Source: Oscheius dolichura (Eukaryota; Nematoda; Chromadorea; Rhabditida; Rhabditidae). Taken from it: DNA of 64,000 bases. How positions within the stretch are numbered: the stretch's first letter is position 1; every line of letters begins with the position of its first letter. Position numbers and translations under genes: made by a program. Below, piece by piece: positions 32,023 through 42,801 of the stretch. The stretch lies in assembly GCA_932521035.1 (NCBI GenBank), contig OW051492.1, positions 5,642,001 to 5,706,000 on the forward strand, written 5' to 3'. Below the pieces are notes generated by a model. That model had not been told where the DNA came from. It saw nothing but the letters and a program-made list of their open reading frames with translations, and searched no databases.

Positions 32023-35000
32023 CTAAAGCGCTTCAACCATTCTACGGAGATCTTCAATACTTACTCCTGTGGCAGCAGCATCACGAAGACGACTTCGTGT
32101 TTCCGCATCAATACCACCAGCTTTGGCAATGCGAGCGCTACATTTATAGGCATTGCGAACAACCTGAACATTTAATATTAGAAATGTAGAAATAATTATG
32201 AAAATAAACACACAAACATATAAAAAAACTCACTTCATCTCGGATTCCGGCTAATTTTGCTGCATAGAATCCATAACTCTTAGGGCAGGCTCCCTCTGTG
32301 AGTTTGTATAGGAAGGTGACGCTTTCTTCTGTTGGATCTTCGACATTTTCGTTTTCAACCATACACTTCTAAAAATAAGTGGTTAATAAATAAATAAAAC
32401 CAATTCTAACCATGTGTGCTTGGCAGATATTAGTATTGCTGGCAGTTGTAGTGCAGAGAGAATGATAATGGGTCGAAAAAAATGTCCTACATCGAATATT
32501 GTTCGCGAATTCCTCCAATACAGCCGAAGCTATAGCTGTGCCATCAAATGTGCTTAAAATGATTACTATATGTATTAGATATACCGCAAACCTCGTTCCT
32601 CTTCCTAACTCGTCTTGAAAAATGAATTATTAGATGTGACAAATGTAAACATTAGTACTATTTGACTTGAGGGACCCCACCCAAGTCATAAAATTTTGTT
32701 CGGGGTTTTTCAGAATTTTTACCCAGGCTCCTCGAGTCAAATAATCAAATAGAAATATAAAAATAACAGCGATTAGATGTAGTATAAGTATAAATGTAAA
32801 TATTAGTACTATTTGACTTGAGGGATCCACTCGGGAAAACAAATTTTTTTTTGTTGAGATTTTTACTTTTTATTTTGTCCTGTTCCCTCAAGTCAAATAG
32901 TACCCAAAACAACAGCGATTAGATGTAACAGATGAAGTACTATTTGGACAGAGGGACCCCAACCCATGCCGAAATTTTCTTTCTAAAAAATCACTTTCAG
33001 TGGGAAGTTGAAGCCGTAAAATGCAATTGCAATGATCTCTAGTGATCCAGCTATTTTCATGTTTTTTGGGTAGTTCGAATAAGCACAAGCAGTAATAAAA
33101 ACGATGACAACATATGTAAAACCCGCATAAAAATGCATGCCAAACTTTGAGGTTGGACCATCTAGACGGGAAAATGCTCAACCTAGATTCGACTTTTCCT
33201 TTAAAAAAAAATTCAATTTTGAGTTTTTTGCATTTGAAATGGACTATAGAGTTTTTCATTTTTTGGTCGGGCGAAACTCCCCTAGTCAAATAGTGCCTAA
33301 TATTTAATCAAACAAACAAACCTATAATAGCTAAGCTATGTTTAGTAGCGTCTCTCATAATAATCTGCGTCTCATTCATTTCCACGAAGAATGTCGACTG
33401 CCCTGATACTCAACGTCAAGCAAAATGGTAGGACTAACCACACATTATACGATCGTTAGCTCCTATTCTTGTAAAAATCCTATCAATCGGAGACAGCTTC
33501 ATTGATTTTGCTGGAACAAGACAACCCTAAAGAAAAACAATTATGGAGTACACCAAAACAAAACTCACCATATGGGCCATTACAGCTAAAACAGCAACCT
33601 GTCTCATTAATGTAGATTTACCTCCCATATTAGGGCCTGTAAGTAACATCAACGGAGCATTGTCTCCACCAAGAGATATATCATTTGCTGTATGCTATAT
33701 TAACAAAGCTCAAAAAATAAGCACACCTATAAAATTGGTATCAGCTCCAATCTGTGCTACGAAGCTAGGATGATTTCCATTTTCTATGGATATAAAAGGT
33801 TCATTCGCTTCATAATCAAATTCAGGACGGCACACTTCTACACTCGATGTCTTGGCATACTGTACAAGCGAAAAGATCACATCCAAAGTGGATAACCTCT
33901 CAATTATTTGATTCCATAGGCTTTTCCTGAAAAATATTCAGCGTAACGCATTCATTTAAAAAAAATACTAACCTACTAGCAAAATCTTCAAATAACCTTC
34001 TGCCTGATTCAGCAGATTGCTTTTCTCGATATTCTTCGGCTTTTTCCAAACTTTCAATCAAAGAAACCAATTCTGTTGTTTGGTATCTTCCAAATCCTTT
34101 CTTTCTTGATTTCAGTTGATAGCTACTTGGAACATTAACGTTATCAGAAATTTCCATTTGATAACGGTTTTTACCGGATCCCCAATAAGCTATCTGAAAA
34201 AGATTTTTCTGGCATAAATTAGTTGACAAAAATTACTGAGCATTTACGTTCTTTTTCCTGTTGTTTTCTATATTGTTCTAACTGGTCGACGCGTTTTTCT
34301 ATCCTATCAATTGCTTCATCGTATTCCGGATCCATTCCAAAATTAGGCTCAACTTTTCCTGCATCTAGTGCTTTTTTCAAATCTACCGTTTGCTAAACCA
34401 GCAAATTGTTTTAAAGAAAAATAACACAATAACCTTAAAACTGATAAGAACCTCTTCTAATTCCTCGCCAACACCTTTGGAAAGCAGCGTTTTAACGAAA
34501 TCGTATGAGCCCGCACTATGAAAGCATTAATAAAAAATAATAGCTTACAATTGATTTCCATCATCAATTTCTTCGAATTTTGTTTCCATTTTAAATAACT
34601 TCAAACACAATGTGAAACCTTCAACCGCCAAGGCCAAATTCTTGATTTTTCTTGAATTATATTTATCTGCTTCAAACATTACGGCTCGACTATCAGGATG
34701 CTCTGTTGCTCTGTATTTTAAACCGGTAGTATGGATTCTAAAGAAAAACAAGCATAACGGCAAAATCAAACTTACTTTTGTATAAGTCTTTCCAAATCGG
34801 GTAATTCTTTCAAAATAGCGATTATATTCTTCATATCTGGAGAAATAGATCCAGCTCCGTAAAGAAACTCTACTGCTTGTTGACGTCTTCTTATAACTTC
34901 TACATCACAGCTAGGGCTACAAATCCATTGTTTCAGAAGTCTGCGGCCTATATTTGTGAAAAAGAGTAAATAAAAAACTAATAAAAACATACCAAATGGT

Positions 35001-37037
35001 GTGCTGCAATGGTTCATTACACTGTACAGCGATAAACTAGAAGCTTGAGCATCATTCGTAGGTATTAAATTCAAATTGAAAATTGTCACTCCGTCTAGAA
35101 CAAGATTGCGATTTCTCCAATAGTCTCCAGTATTGGGTGAAGCAGATGCAAGAGACGAGCCTAACATGATAAAGTTTTTCATTGTGATCATATCAACATC
35201 GATCAGGCATCGTTTCAAATAACTAGATTAAAAAATGGGATGTTACATATAAAACAAACCTCAAAATTGCTCCTAGACTGCTCCATGCTAATTCAAATTG
35301 TTTTGACGGCTTCGGAATTACAGAATCTTGATCCAACATTTGCTTTAAATTCTCGGGCCAATTTTCGGTTCCAAAGTACTGTTCTTGTGAGAGCTGTGAT
35401 ACAGCTATTTCGGCAGTGAGAAACTGCTTTTTGGGTGACAAATATTCTTTAGGTACAGAAGTCAACATTGTATTTATAATAGCCGCTGTCTGCGGGGAAA
35501 CATGACATTTTTCTAGGAGCACCTAAAAGATGTAAGAAAAAAGTCAAAGAAATACTTGTAAAGGATTATATTTTGCTAGAATAGTGCGAAGCATCGAACG
35601 GTAGTCATCATCCACAAATTGCCCAATATGAAATTGACCAACAGAAGTATCCACAAAGCAGACACCGTATGTAGACGTTTTATCTGTAGTCTGTAATAAA
35701 AAAAATCAATTTTCAAAAGACGAAGGGAACTTACACATTCCTTTAAAGCAAAAAGATATTTGTTTCCAGTGTCAACCGTATCGAATCCTCCAGTTTCACC
35801 ATCCTGCACTCCATACGTTTTAGTTGCTGCTGTAGTAATACGGCATAACTCTCTGAAGTTATCAAAATGTTAAAATGTGTATATAACAACCTCTTCACGA
35901 CTTTTTCTTTTGAACTAGATTTCTTTTCATTATTTCTTGCTTCTAATTGCTGAGGTGTTTCAGTTTGCTCGACTCTAGCCACTTTAAAACCTAAACAAAC
36001 CTAACCTTGGCGGAAAAATCCTAACCTCGGCTAACTAACTGATCAGCAAATTTTCCATATGCCGCTTCAGGAAAGCCGGCATGTGCGTGATTTCCCTAAA
36101 CACATGTATGCAAAAGGGAAGAAAATGGGTGAATACTCTCATATAAGTGAGTCCAAGATTGTTAACGGCGACAACAGCATCCATATGATATGTTTCATAG
36201 AATTTTCCAACCTTCCAGAGAAGGACTGTATCGAAATTTCTTGATTTTATCGCCCACCACTGTTGATGACCTGAAAAAGCATTAAAAGCCGAAACAGATT
36301 TGGCCAACCCGGAGTTTGTGTTTTCACAAAGTCTGGTGGAACATACAGTGTTGTTGGATCATACTCGGGATCTGATTTTTTTCTTTTGTTTCCGTCAAGA
36401 ATGTTTTCTGGCTAAAAATGTCATAACTATATAAAAAGGTAAATAGCTTACTTTTAACCAGGGAAGTTGTTCGTGCACGTATGTATCCGTTGCAAGAGGG
36501 ATCTTCTTCTTTCCTTTCATATCATCCGCTGCTTTCATAGGAGAATCCATTCTTGCATCCTAAAAAATGATCAATAGGTTTAAAAAAAATAAACTTTCCA
36601 TGGATTCATCGTATCGGAAAGAGCTGATAAAAGATTCGGCCATTTCTGAACGCTCAGTAGTTCTTGGTGTTTCTGGAGGTCTTCGTCCCGATGCGGTTTT
36701 TGGTGTTTTAGGGGTATGTGGATCCTAGAGAGTTACAGCCAGTTGATATTCAGTTATACCTTTTTAACTGATAAAGCGGGTCTTTTTGCTTCATTTTCAG
36801 CATCTTCTTCATCGGATGATACGATAGCTCGCCGCCGCTTTCCACTCGGCTTTATTGGAGACGTGTCTTTCTCTTTATTGCACTGTGATCGCAGTGGAGA
36901 AGCTGCATTAGTCCCATCATTAAATTTAACACTTTCTAACCTGATGCCTCTGTTTTGATTACTTTTCGCCTCTCTGGAGTGGACGGCTTAGGAGAAGATT
37001 TGAAGAAATTCATCAAAGAAGATTGTTTCTTAGACAT
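32023..37037 (-). CDS. msh-6: DNA mismatch repair protein MSH6
   Basis: MutS homologue that pairs with MSH2 to recognise mismatches. The start at 37037 reads [16 protein letters not shown], whose QxxLxxFF is a PCNA-interacting (PIP) box, normal for MSH6. The mismatch-binding domain has [20 protein letters not shown] (the Phe-x-Glu wedge motif, here KFYE) and [14 protein letters not shown]. Core pieces include [11 protein letters not shown] (clamp/lever region). The ATPase has Walker [21 protein letters not shown], then [16 protein letters not shown] and Walker [19 protein letters not shown]. The C-terminus ends [10 protein letters not shown] at 32023. Roughly twenty introns are inferred, mostly 35-60 bp; the intron inside the Walker B codon block (about 32618-33321) is inflated to 0.7 kb by repeat elements. 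An acceptor TTTTTCTAG lies two bases before the ATG. Confidence 0.93.
32655..32747. repeat. MITE-like inverted-repeat element, copy a
   Basis: Left end GTACTATTTGACTTGAGGGA and right end TCCTCGAGTCAAATAAT form terminal inverted repeats around about 50 bases, inside the Walker B intron of msh-6. It is one of three related copies in tandem. Confidence 0.65.
32806..32903. repeat. MITE-like inverted-repeat element, copy b
   Basis: This is the best-preserved copy: GTACTATTTGACTTGAGGGA at the left and TCCCTCAAGTCAAATAGTAC at the right are perfect inverted repeats of 20 bases. The flanks AACAGCGATTAGATGTA before and after are direct repeats shared with the neighbouring copies. Confidence 0.75.
32937..33297. 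repeat. MITE-like inverted-repeat element, longer copy c
   Basis: A longer element (about 360 bases) with the same kind of ends: GTACTATTTGGACAGAGGGA at the left and CCTAGTCAAATAGTGC at the right. The interior is unrelated to copies a and b and has no meaningful open frame; it may be a less deleted relative. Confidence 0.6.
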
Positions 37038-37110
37038 TTCTAGAAAAAGATGTGATTAATTTTAGTCAATAGAGAAAAAAGGCCGTAAATGATTAAAAAA
37101 AATGCAACAG

Positions 37111-37326
37111 TTAGAGGTCAACCCCGTTTAGAGTAGCTTTCTCATCCGGTGGCTCCATCCATTCAACTGCTACCATACGATTTTCTGCTTTTTTAGTGGG
37201 TTTGTATGGCGCGTAAATAAGAACAGAAATATGAAGAGAAACAGATGAAATCGGAGCAGCGGAATTCAAATGGATTGCGCTAAAAGGTGGATTCAAATCA
37301 AAATATTTTGAGTCTCGCTCGGCCAA
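37111..37326 (-). CDS. small upstream ORF or last exon of an unrecognised gene
   Basis: About 71 codons on the minus strand, ending NGVDL at 37111 and containing KYFDLNPPFSAIHLNSAAPI followed by VAVEWMEPPDEKATL. The composition looks protein-like, but no ATG precedes it in frame; it could be a terminal exon whose start I cannot see. It ends 73 bases before the msh-6 ATG on the same strand, a spacing typical of nematode operons. I do not recognise the protein. Confidence 0.35.
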   Translation of the reverse strand: MAERDSKYFDLNPPFSAIHLNSAAPISSVSLHISVLIYAPYKPTKKAENRMVAVEWMEPPDEKATLNGVDL

Positions 37327-37472
37327 GTTGACTGTAGGTCACCGAAATTTCAGTGTGATGAATTCAAAATGTGGTGGTGTAATGTAAACAATTTTGTCTC
37401 CTTTTCTTCACTGCTTCTCGCTATATTATTTGTACACACTATTTCAGATTACTGCTGATATACACTTAGAGA

Positions 37473-39138
37473 ATGGGTAGATATCAATGCAGCATAATTC
37501 TTTGTTTATTTCAGTAACAACCCGTTCTGGAAGAATAGCCGATGCAAAAGATAGCCCGAGTTCTGTGAAGGTTTCTTTATTGTCATTTAGTGGATAGTAA
37601 CGGAAAGTGCTTCAGGCGCTTCCCAATGATATTGAAACTGACAGTACATCTAGTGATACAGAAGTAGTCGATGTGCCAATTGTTTATACATTATCTTCGA
37701 GTGACTCTGAAGGTGGGGATCTTTCGTTCGATGATAACTTAGCATTAACAACAAGCGACAAAGAAGATGATGACCCAGTGAGTGAAACATTACCACCAGG
37801 TGACGTAGAAGACGACGCTCCAGCTGAGGTAGATAGAAGGAGTATCCAATTATTTTTCAAACCTAGATATCCTCTAAGCAGCTGTCGTCTAATGAGCAAC
37901 TATTGAATGAGAAAGACGTTTCTGTTGTTGATAAATTAGCATCAAGTGATATAGAAGACGACGTTCCAGTTACGGATATATTAACATCAAGTGAAGACGA
38001 CGCTCCAGCGGAGGTATATAAAACTAACTTTCAGTTATTTTACGAAATTTAGATATCCTCTAAGCTGCCGTCTCAGCCATTAAAAAAAGATGGAAATGAA
38101 GAACAGTCAGGTTTTGAGAAGGTTGTTTTTTTCGTATGTGTATCTAATTTCTGGCTCTGTAGATTCAACTGGGCCTTTTGGAAAAGGAAGTAAAAAAGCA
38201 GGAAATGTCTCGACGTTTAAAACGAAAAAAGATGAAAAGTGGAGCTTTGAATATTAAATCGAAGTACAGCTATATCGTTAGTCAGTTCATATAATGCTTT
38301 AAGGAAATCTGAATTCAACGTTGTTGCTCTTGATGGAAAATACAAAAGTCCAATTGAGCCTGAAAAAAATTTTAAGGCAGATTTATTATTGTCTCGCACA
38401 GCACATCTTCGATTTAAAAACGGTAGTGTTTGTATAGGGGTGCATATCTTTTTCTTTTTTAGGGTCGAAGCAGTTTAGTCAACGTTCAAAGTGGGCTCAA
38501 ACTCGAAGTGGGCTCAAACTAGACTTATTCTAAAGGATTTTCATTGTTTCTGTTAATGAATATTGCTAGTTATTTTGTTGATTTGTTATGTCCGACAAGT
38601 TTTTTGCTTGCTGTTCTATCTCGTTTATATTGCACGATAATGTACGAACTCTATTTGATGTAAAGTAGCGTGTTTGGTTTTTCCCGGCACAAATAGGGTA
38701 AAAGCAGGCATTTGACGCACCCTGCTCTGCCCTTTACGCGCAGTCATCGCATCTGTCCACTCACAGCTCGCTCACTCGATCAATACCGCGTCGCTGTCTC
38801 ACGACTGCGACTGCCCTCTGTTTTTTTCCTTGTTTGCTTTATTTTTAGGGAAATAGTACAGCAAAATGTATTATACATTATTATAAATGAACAAATGAAA
38901 CGCATTTCTTAGCAAAGCACAATATTTTCGCGTCTGATTTATAACTTTTAACAATCAATAGTATGCTTCATTGCGCCATTTTAGCCATTAGCTTTTGTAT
39001 TATATTTACTAAGTTTTACAGTTCAGCTTTTTTTTCTTATTAATTTGTTGTAATTTCGTATATTTTCTTATAGGTTCCAAAATAAAGAAGCTATCAGGAG
39101 TGCCAATTGCACAAGCGGCAAAGGAATTTTTACAATAA
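37473..39138 (+). CDS. unrecognised acidic/basic nuclear-type protein with two possible last exons
   Basis: Starts MVTTRSGRIADAKDSPSSVK with a tiny first exon (ATGG, 37473-37476). The N-terminal half is acidic and serine-rich and contains VPIVYTLSSSDSEGG, like a SUMO-interacting motif, and a repeated DDAPAE|ISSK pattern at two successive exon ends. The C-terminal half is basic (MSRRLKRKKMKSG), then EFNVVALDGKYKSPIEPEK and DLLLSRTAHLRFKNGSK. From the donor after KN (about 38421) two terminal exons fit the same phase: 38463-38533 (ending TRSGLKLDLF) or 39074-39138 (ending VPIAQAAKEFLQ). The stop of the long form overlaps the hnRNP K start as TAATG. Family unknown; a nuclear role is inference only. 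Confidence 0.6.
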
Positions 39139-41114
39139 TGAAACGAGAACATGGAGGAGACGATTATGGCATTAGGAATAAGAGACCTAAGGCAGATGGG
39201 TATGTTCAGTAATTATGTATATTTAGTGTACAATTCAGGTTTTCTGATGCTATTGCCGCTGGAAAATATGAATTACGCATTCTAGTAAATAGCAAATGCG
39301 CCGGAGCCGTAATCGGAAAAGGAGGTGAAAATATCAAGCGTCTACGTGTTGAGGTTTGTAGTTTTTAGGAAGGCATCTGGTTTTATTTTGTCCAAATAGT
39401 ATTGGCCCTTTACCTTCATAATAATGTTTTAATATATATTGCTCCGTTTTTTAATCCCCTTCCTATTTCAGTTCGAAGGCCAAGTCTCTGTCCCAGATTC
39501 CAACTCTCCCGAACGGTAATAATTTTGCCTCATGCCAAGCCCCGCCCGACCGATCCCGTCCCAGTGAGGCCCCTGGCTGCTCTATGAGCCGTCCCGTGTC
39601 CAACCCAAGACCCTCCCAAAAATCGGAGATAACAGATAGTGGTAAACATTTTATTTTTCAGCATTGTCTACATCACAAGTGCTCCTGAAACCGTGGTTCT
39701 CATGGTTGAGGATATGCTACCCCGCCTGGATGACGTAAGTTTTTTATTTGATTTTGTGCATGATTTTGCGGGTGTTCAATACTATGACATCTTTGACCCT
39801 TTGACCTTTTTAATCGTCAGTTAAGGGTTAACAACACTGGCAGCATATCCAGCGCAGTTACCATATATATTTCTTTTCTTAATATAATTTAGTTGCAGGG
39901 TAATGAGCGTGGGAAAAGGGAATTGCGTCTTCTTGTGCACCAGAGCCATGCAGGAGCGTTGATTGGCCGCTCAGGAACAAAGATCAAAGAGTTGCGGGAA
40001 AAGAGCGGTTCCAACATAAAAGTGAGCTATAGGGTTTAAATAAATGTCTTATTTTAGATATACCAAAATCCTGCACCACAATCCACAGATCGTGTATGTC
40101 TCATAAATGGAGATGATCCCAATATTGTCAATGCAGTACGTTACATCATCGAGGAGCTTCGTGAAGTTCCTATAAAGGTAAAATGCCCATTACCTTTGTG
40201 AAATGAAGATTACAGGGTGGCTCGTCCCCATATAACACTTTCAACTACGACCCTAACGTTGCTCAGGATTATGGTGGTTTTTCAAGCCAAGGGTTTACCC
40301 CGGCTCCTGGCCGTGGAGGAAATCGAGGTGGTCCACAAGGTGGCGGTCCTGGTGGTGGATCTTATGGTGGCCCCCAAATGATGTTAGTCTTTGTATTTAT
40401 TTGTAATAACCTTTATACAGGCGCGGAGGTACAGCAGGAACTAGTTATGGTGGACCTGGTAGTCAAAACTTGATGGGAATGGGACCCCCTATGCCTGTGC
40501 CTCCTCCACAAAGTTTTATGGGCGGTATGGGAAATATGCCGATGCAACCGCCGGGTGGACCTGGAATGGGCGGCCAGATGCCATACGGCAACGGGCGCAA
40601 TAATTTTGGTTCTGCTGGATTCGCAAACGGAGGTGTAGCTACAACTCAGCAAGTTAGTCTTTTCTCTGTAACGCAAGTAGCTACAGTTCAATGTGATGTT
40701 TATTTAAATTTGGGAAATTTCGTTTCCTTTAGAGAAATCTTCAGGTAACGATTCCCTCTGATCTCGGAGGAACTATTATTGGGCGTAATGGTGAACGGAT
40801 CAATAGAATTCGAGAAGAATCTGGGGCCAATATCATTCTTGAACCTCCAAACGGCCAACCTGAGCGCATCATCACTATTTCGGGAAACGAAACTCAAATC
40901 CACGCTGCTCAGTATCTTCTTCAGCAAGCGTAAGTTTATTATGTTTTTCTTATGTGTTTTGTCAGACCGTTGAAATTATTGTTTATGTAATAATTTTCAT
41001 TTTGATTTCAAACTACTCTCACTTGAGAAAGATTCTCGTAATTCAAATGTTTTCAGGGTCCGATCATCCGCACAAGGACAGAAGTATTACAGTCAACAGG
41101 GAGGCTCCCGCTAA
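39138..41114 (+). CDS. hrpk-1: hnRNP K homologue, three KH domains
   Basis: An RNA-binding protein of the hnRNP K family. The start at 39138 reads [18 protein letters not shown], with a basic nuclear signal. KH1 contains [16 protein letters not shown] and [17 protein letters not shown]2 contains [19 protein letters not shown], and KH3 contains [19 protein letters not shown]; each has the GxxG loop. KH2 and KH3 are separated by a glycine/proline-rich stretch ([13 protein letters not shown]) with RGG-like repeats, as in hnRNP K. The protein ends [11 protein letters not shown] at 41114. Introns vary from 40 bp to about 150 bp. The ATG overlaps the stop of one isoform of the upstream gene, so the first exon may be shared or the mRNA may start downstream of 38.5 kb. 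Confidence 0.9.
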
Positions 41115-41427
41115 ATGTCTGCTCTATGATCACTTTGATAATTTGTTAACTAGTGGGGTGTTCTCATCACCTAACGATCGGGAGATCTCGTCTGCTTATT
41201 TTTCGCTCTCCTCAGCATCTAAATTCGTACGTGTTGTTTTTGTTAATGAAGTTTTCTAGATATTTACGTGAAAAAATGTTTATCGTTTTCTTTTGTGAAC
41301 ACTCACATTGGCTGATGGAGCATCTTATAATGGGATTTTATTTACAATGAGGAGTTTGATTTGACTAGATATTGGGGCTTCAAAGATTATGCTGTAAATA
41401 GGTACCTAGAAGGAGGCTCGAAAAGGA

Positions 41428-42121
41428 TCAGGCATAGCTCGTCTTCAGTTTTGAGCAGACACATTGGGGTCTGCAAGAAGTCGCCCTTCTCCGCCGAGGG
41501 GTTACCTGAACAGTTTATATTTCCGAGTTAGTTGGATTTTATGCTAGTGTACCCCAACCCAACTTTTTACACCATTCTTAGTCTCTTTCAGCAGGGTGAT
41601 ATCTTTCCAGTACTCACTTTATCTGTAGGTGACGATTCACTAGTAGAGAAGTGCACCGTTATTAAATTTTCTAATGTTTCTAACATCGATTCCATATTGG
41701 CTATCTTGAACCGGTCCTTTGAAAAAATGATATGGGGAATGATACCATTTGAGGTGTTATTGAAGGCTCAGTAGGCGCTGGAAATGTTCGTTCTAATGCC
41801 ACACAACGTTTCATTTCCACAACATAAGCAGCTACGCAACCAATGAATTGAGACGCATGCCTTGTGAATTCTACTCCTAAAATAAAGTCTTTTTTTTATT
41901 CAGATTGATTACCTTCATGTCGTAATTGCGGCAGTACACAATTTCGAGCAGCTTCACATGCTTTTAGACAAGCTCTTCCTGCAGTTTCCACTTCCCTATA
42001 AGTTTCATTTTTTTATTTAACGATCAGAATACCTGCGTAGAGAAGCACCGTCTTGGGCAGTGCCAATTCCTTGAGTAGCATGTCGAAAAAGAGCCAACTG
42101 CACCTGGCACTCGTGCACCAA
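41428..42121 (-). CDS. rsbp-1: R7 RGS-binding protein (R7BP/RSBP-1 homologue), 5' end not found
   Basis: R7BP proteins anchor R7-class RGS/G-beta-5 complexes at membranes and so tune G-protein signalling in neurons. From 42121 downward: LVHECQVQLALFRHATQGIG, TAQDGASLRREVETAGRACL, LKACEAARNCVLPQLRHEG, then FTRHASQFIGCVAAYVVEM and IANMESMLETLENLITVHF. This matches the LVQEFNTLVALYRELVISIG and LREEMHRTRTKGCEMA segments of vertebrate R7BP. The last exon, read in phase, gives VTPRRRRATSCRPQCVCSKL: a polybasic stretch with several cysteines, the usual palmitoylation/nuclear shuttling tail of this family. Exons upstream of 42121 could not be placed. Confidence 0.72.
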
Positions 42122-42801
42122 CTAAAACTCCGTTTCAATTTATACAGGCAGAGGGCAGTTTGTGTATTCAGATTTACAATTATCAATGCGTGAAGTGGTC
42201 TCATGCTATTTCAGAAAAAGCAGCTGGGAAAGTTTGGCCAAACTACTTCATATCGGTTGCGTGTTACTTGCAGAACTCAACAACAATCGATAGCTGGAAG
42301 GGCATACTGAATCAGTTCGTTAAAAAGGCCCAGCGGATAAGCTTACGAAAAGCTTGGATTCGGCGAAATTTTCAGGAGTATTTCCATTTTTTTTCCCTCC
42401 GAAAAAATATAAATACAGGAAAGTTTCCCTTGAAAAATAGTTTATTTAGTTACAGATATGCGTTGAAAAAATTATCCCCCATTCAAGGAAAAGGGGTTAG
42501 TACCTGTCACAATCAAACCAACACAACACTTATAAAGCATAACAGCATTTCTATAAAATATAGAGGATCTATGGGGATATAGAAAGAAAATATAAAACCG
42601 CAAATTGCCATAGGAAACAAATGAGAGCAACCAACCCATTTTCACAACATACAAGCTATAGTCAGACTCACCTCATTCAATTTTCTGACACTAGACATGG
42701 AGTGCTGTCGCATGCCGGCGGGCACAATGCCCGCGGCCACAAAATAAAAGCCTCGGGGATGGCAAAAAGGCCTGGAGCCGATTTGGAAAAGGTGTAGGTA
42801 T
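42122..42801. other. gap between rsbp-1 and the CAF-1 gene
   Basis: Probably contains the missing 5' exon(s) and promoter of rsbp-1 and the 3' UTR of the CAF-1 gene. The plus-strand open frame here (42160-42582) has no family motif and was not accepted as a gene. Confidence 0.35.

Noticed and set aside
32655-33297. CRISPR-like array
   Set aside because: The repeats are inverted ends of transposon-like elements, not regularly spaced direct repeats, and this is a eukaryotic intron.
42160-42582. 140-codon plus-strand open frame
   Set aside because: No motif, lies opposite the expected 5' region of rsbp-1 and has biased composition.
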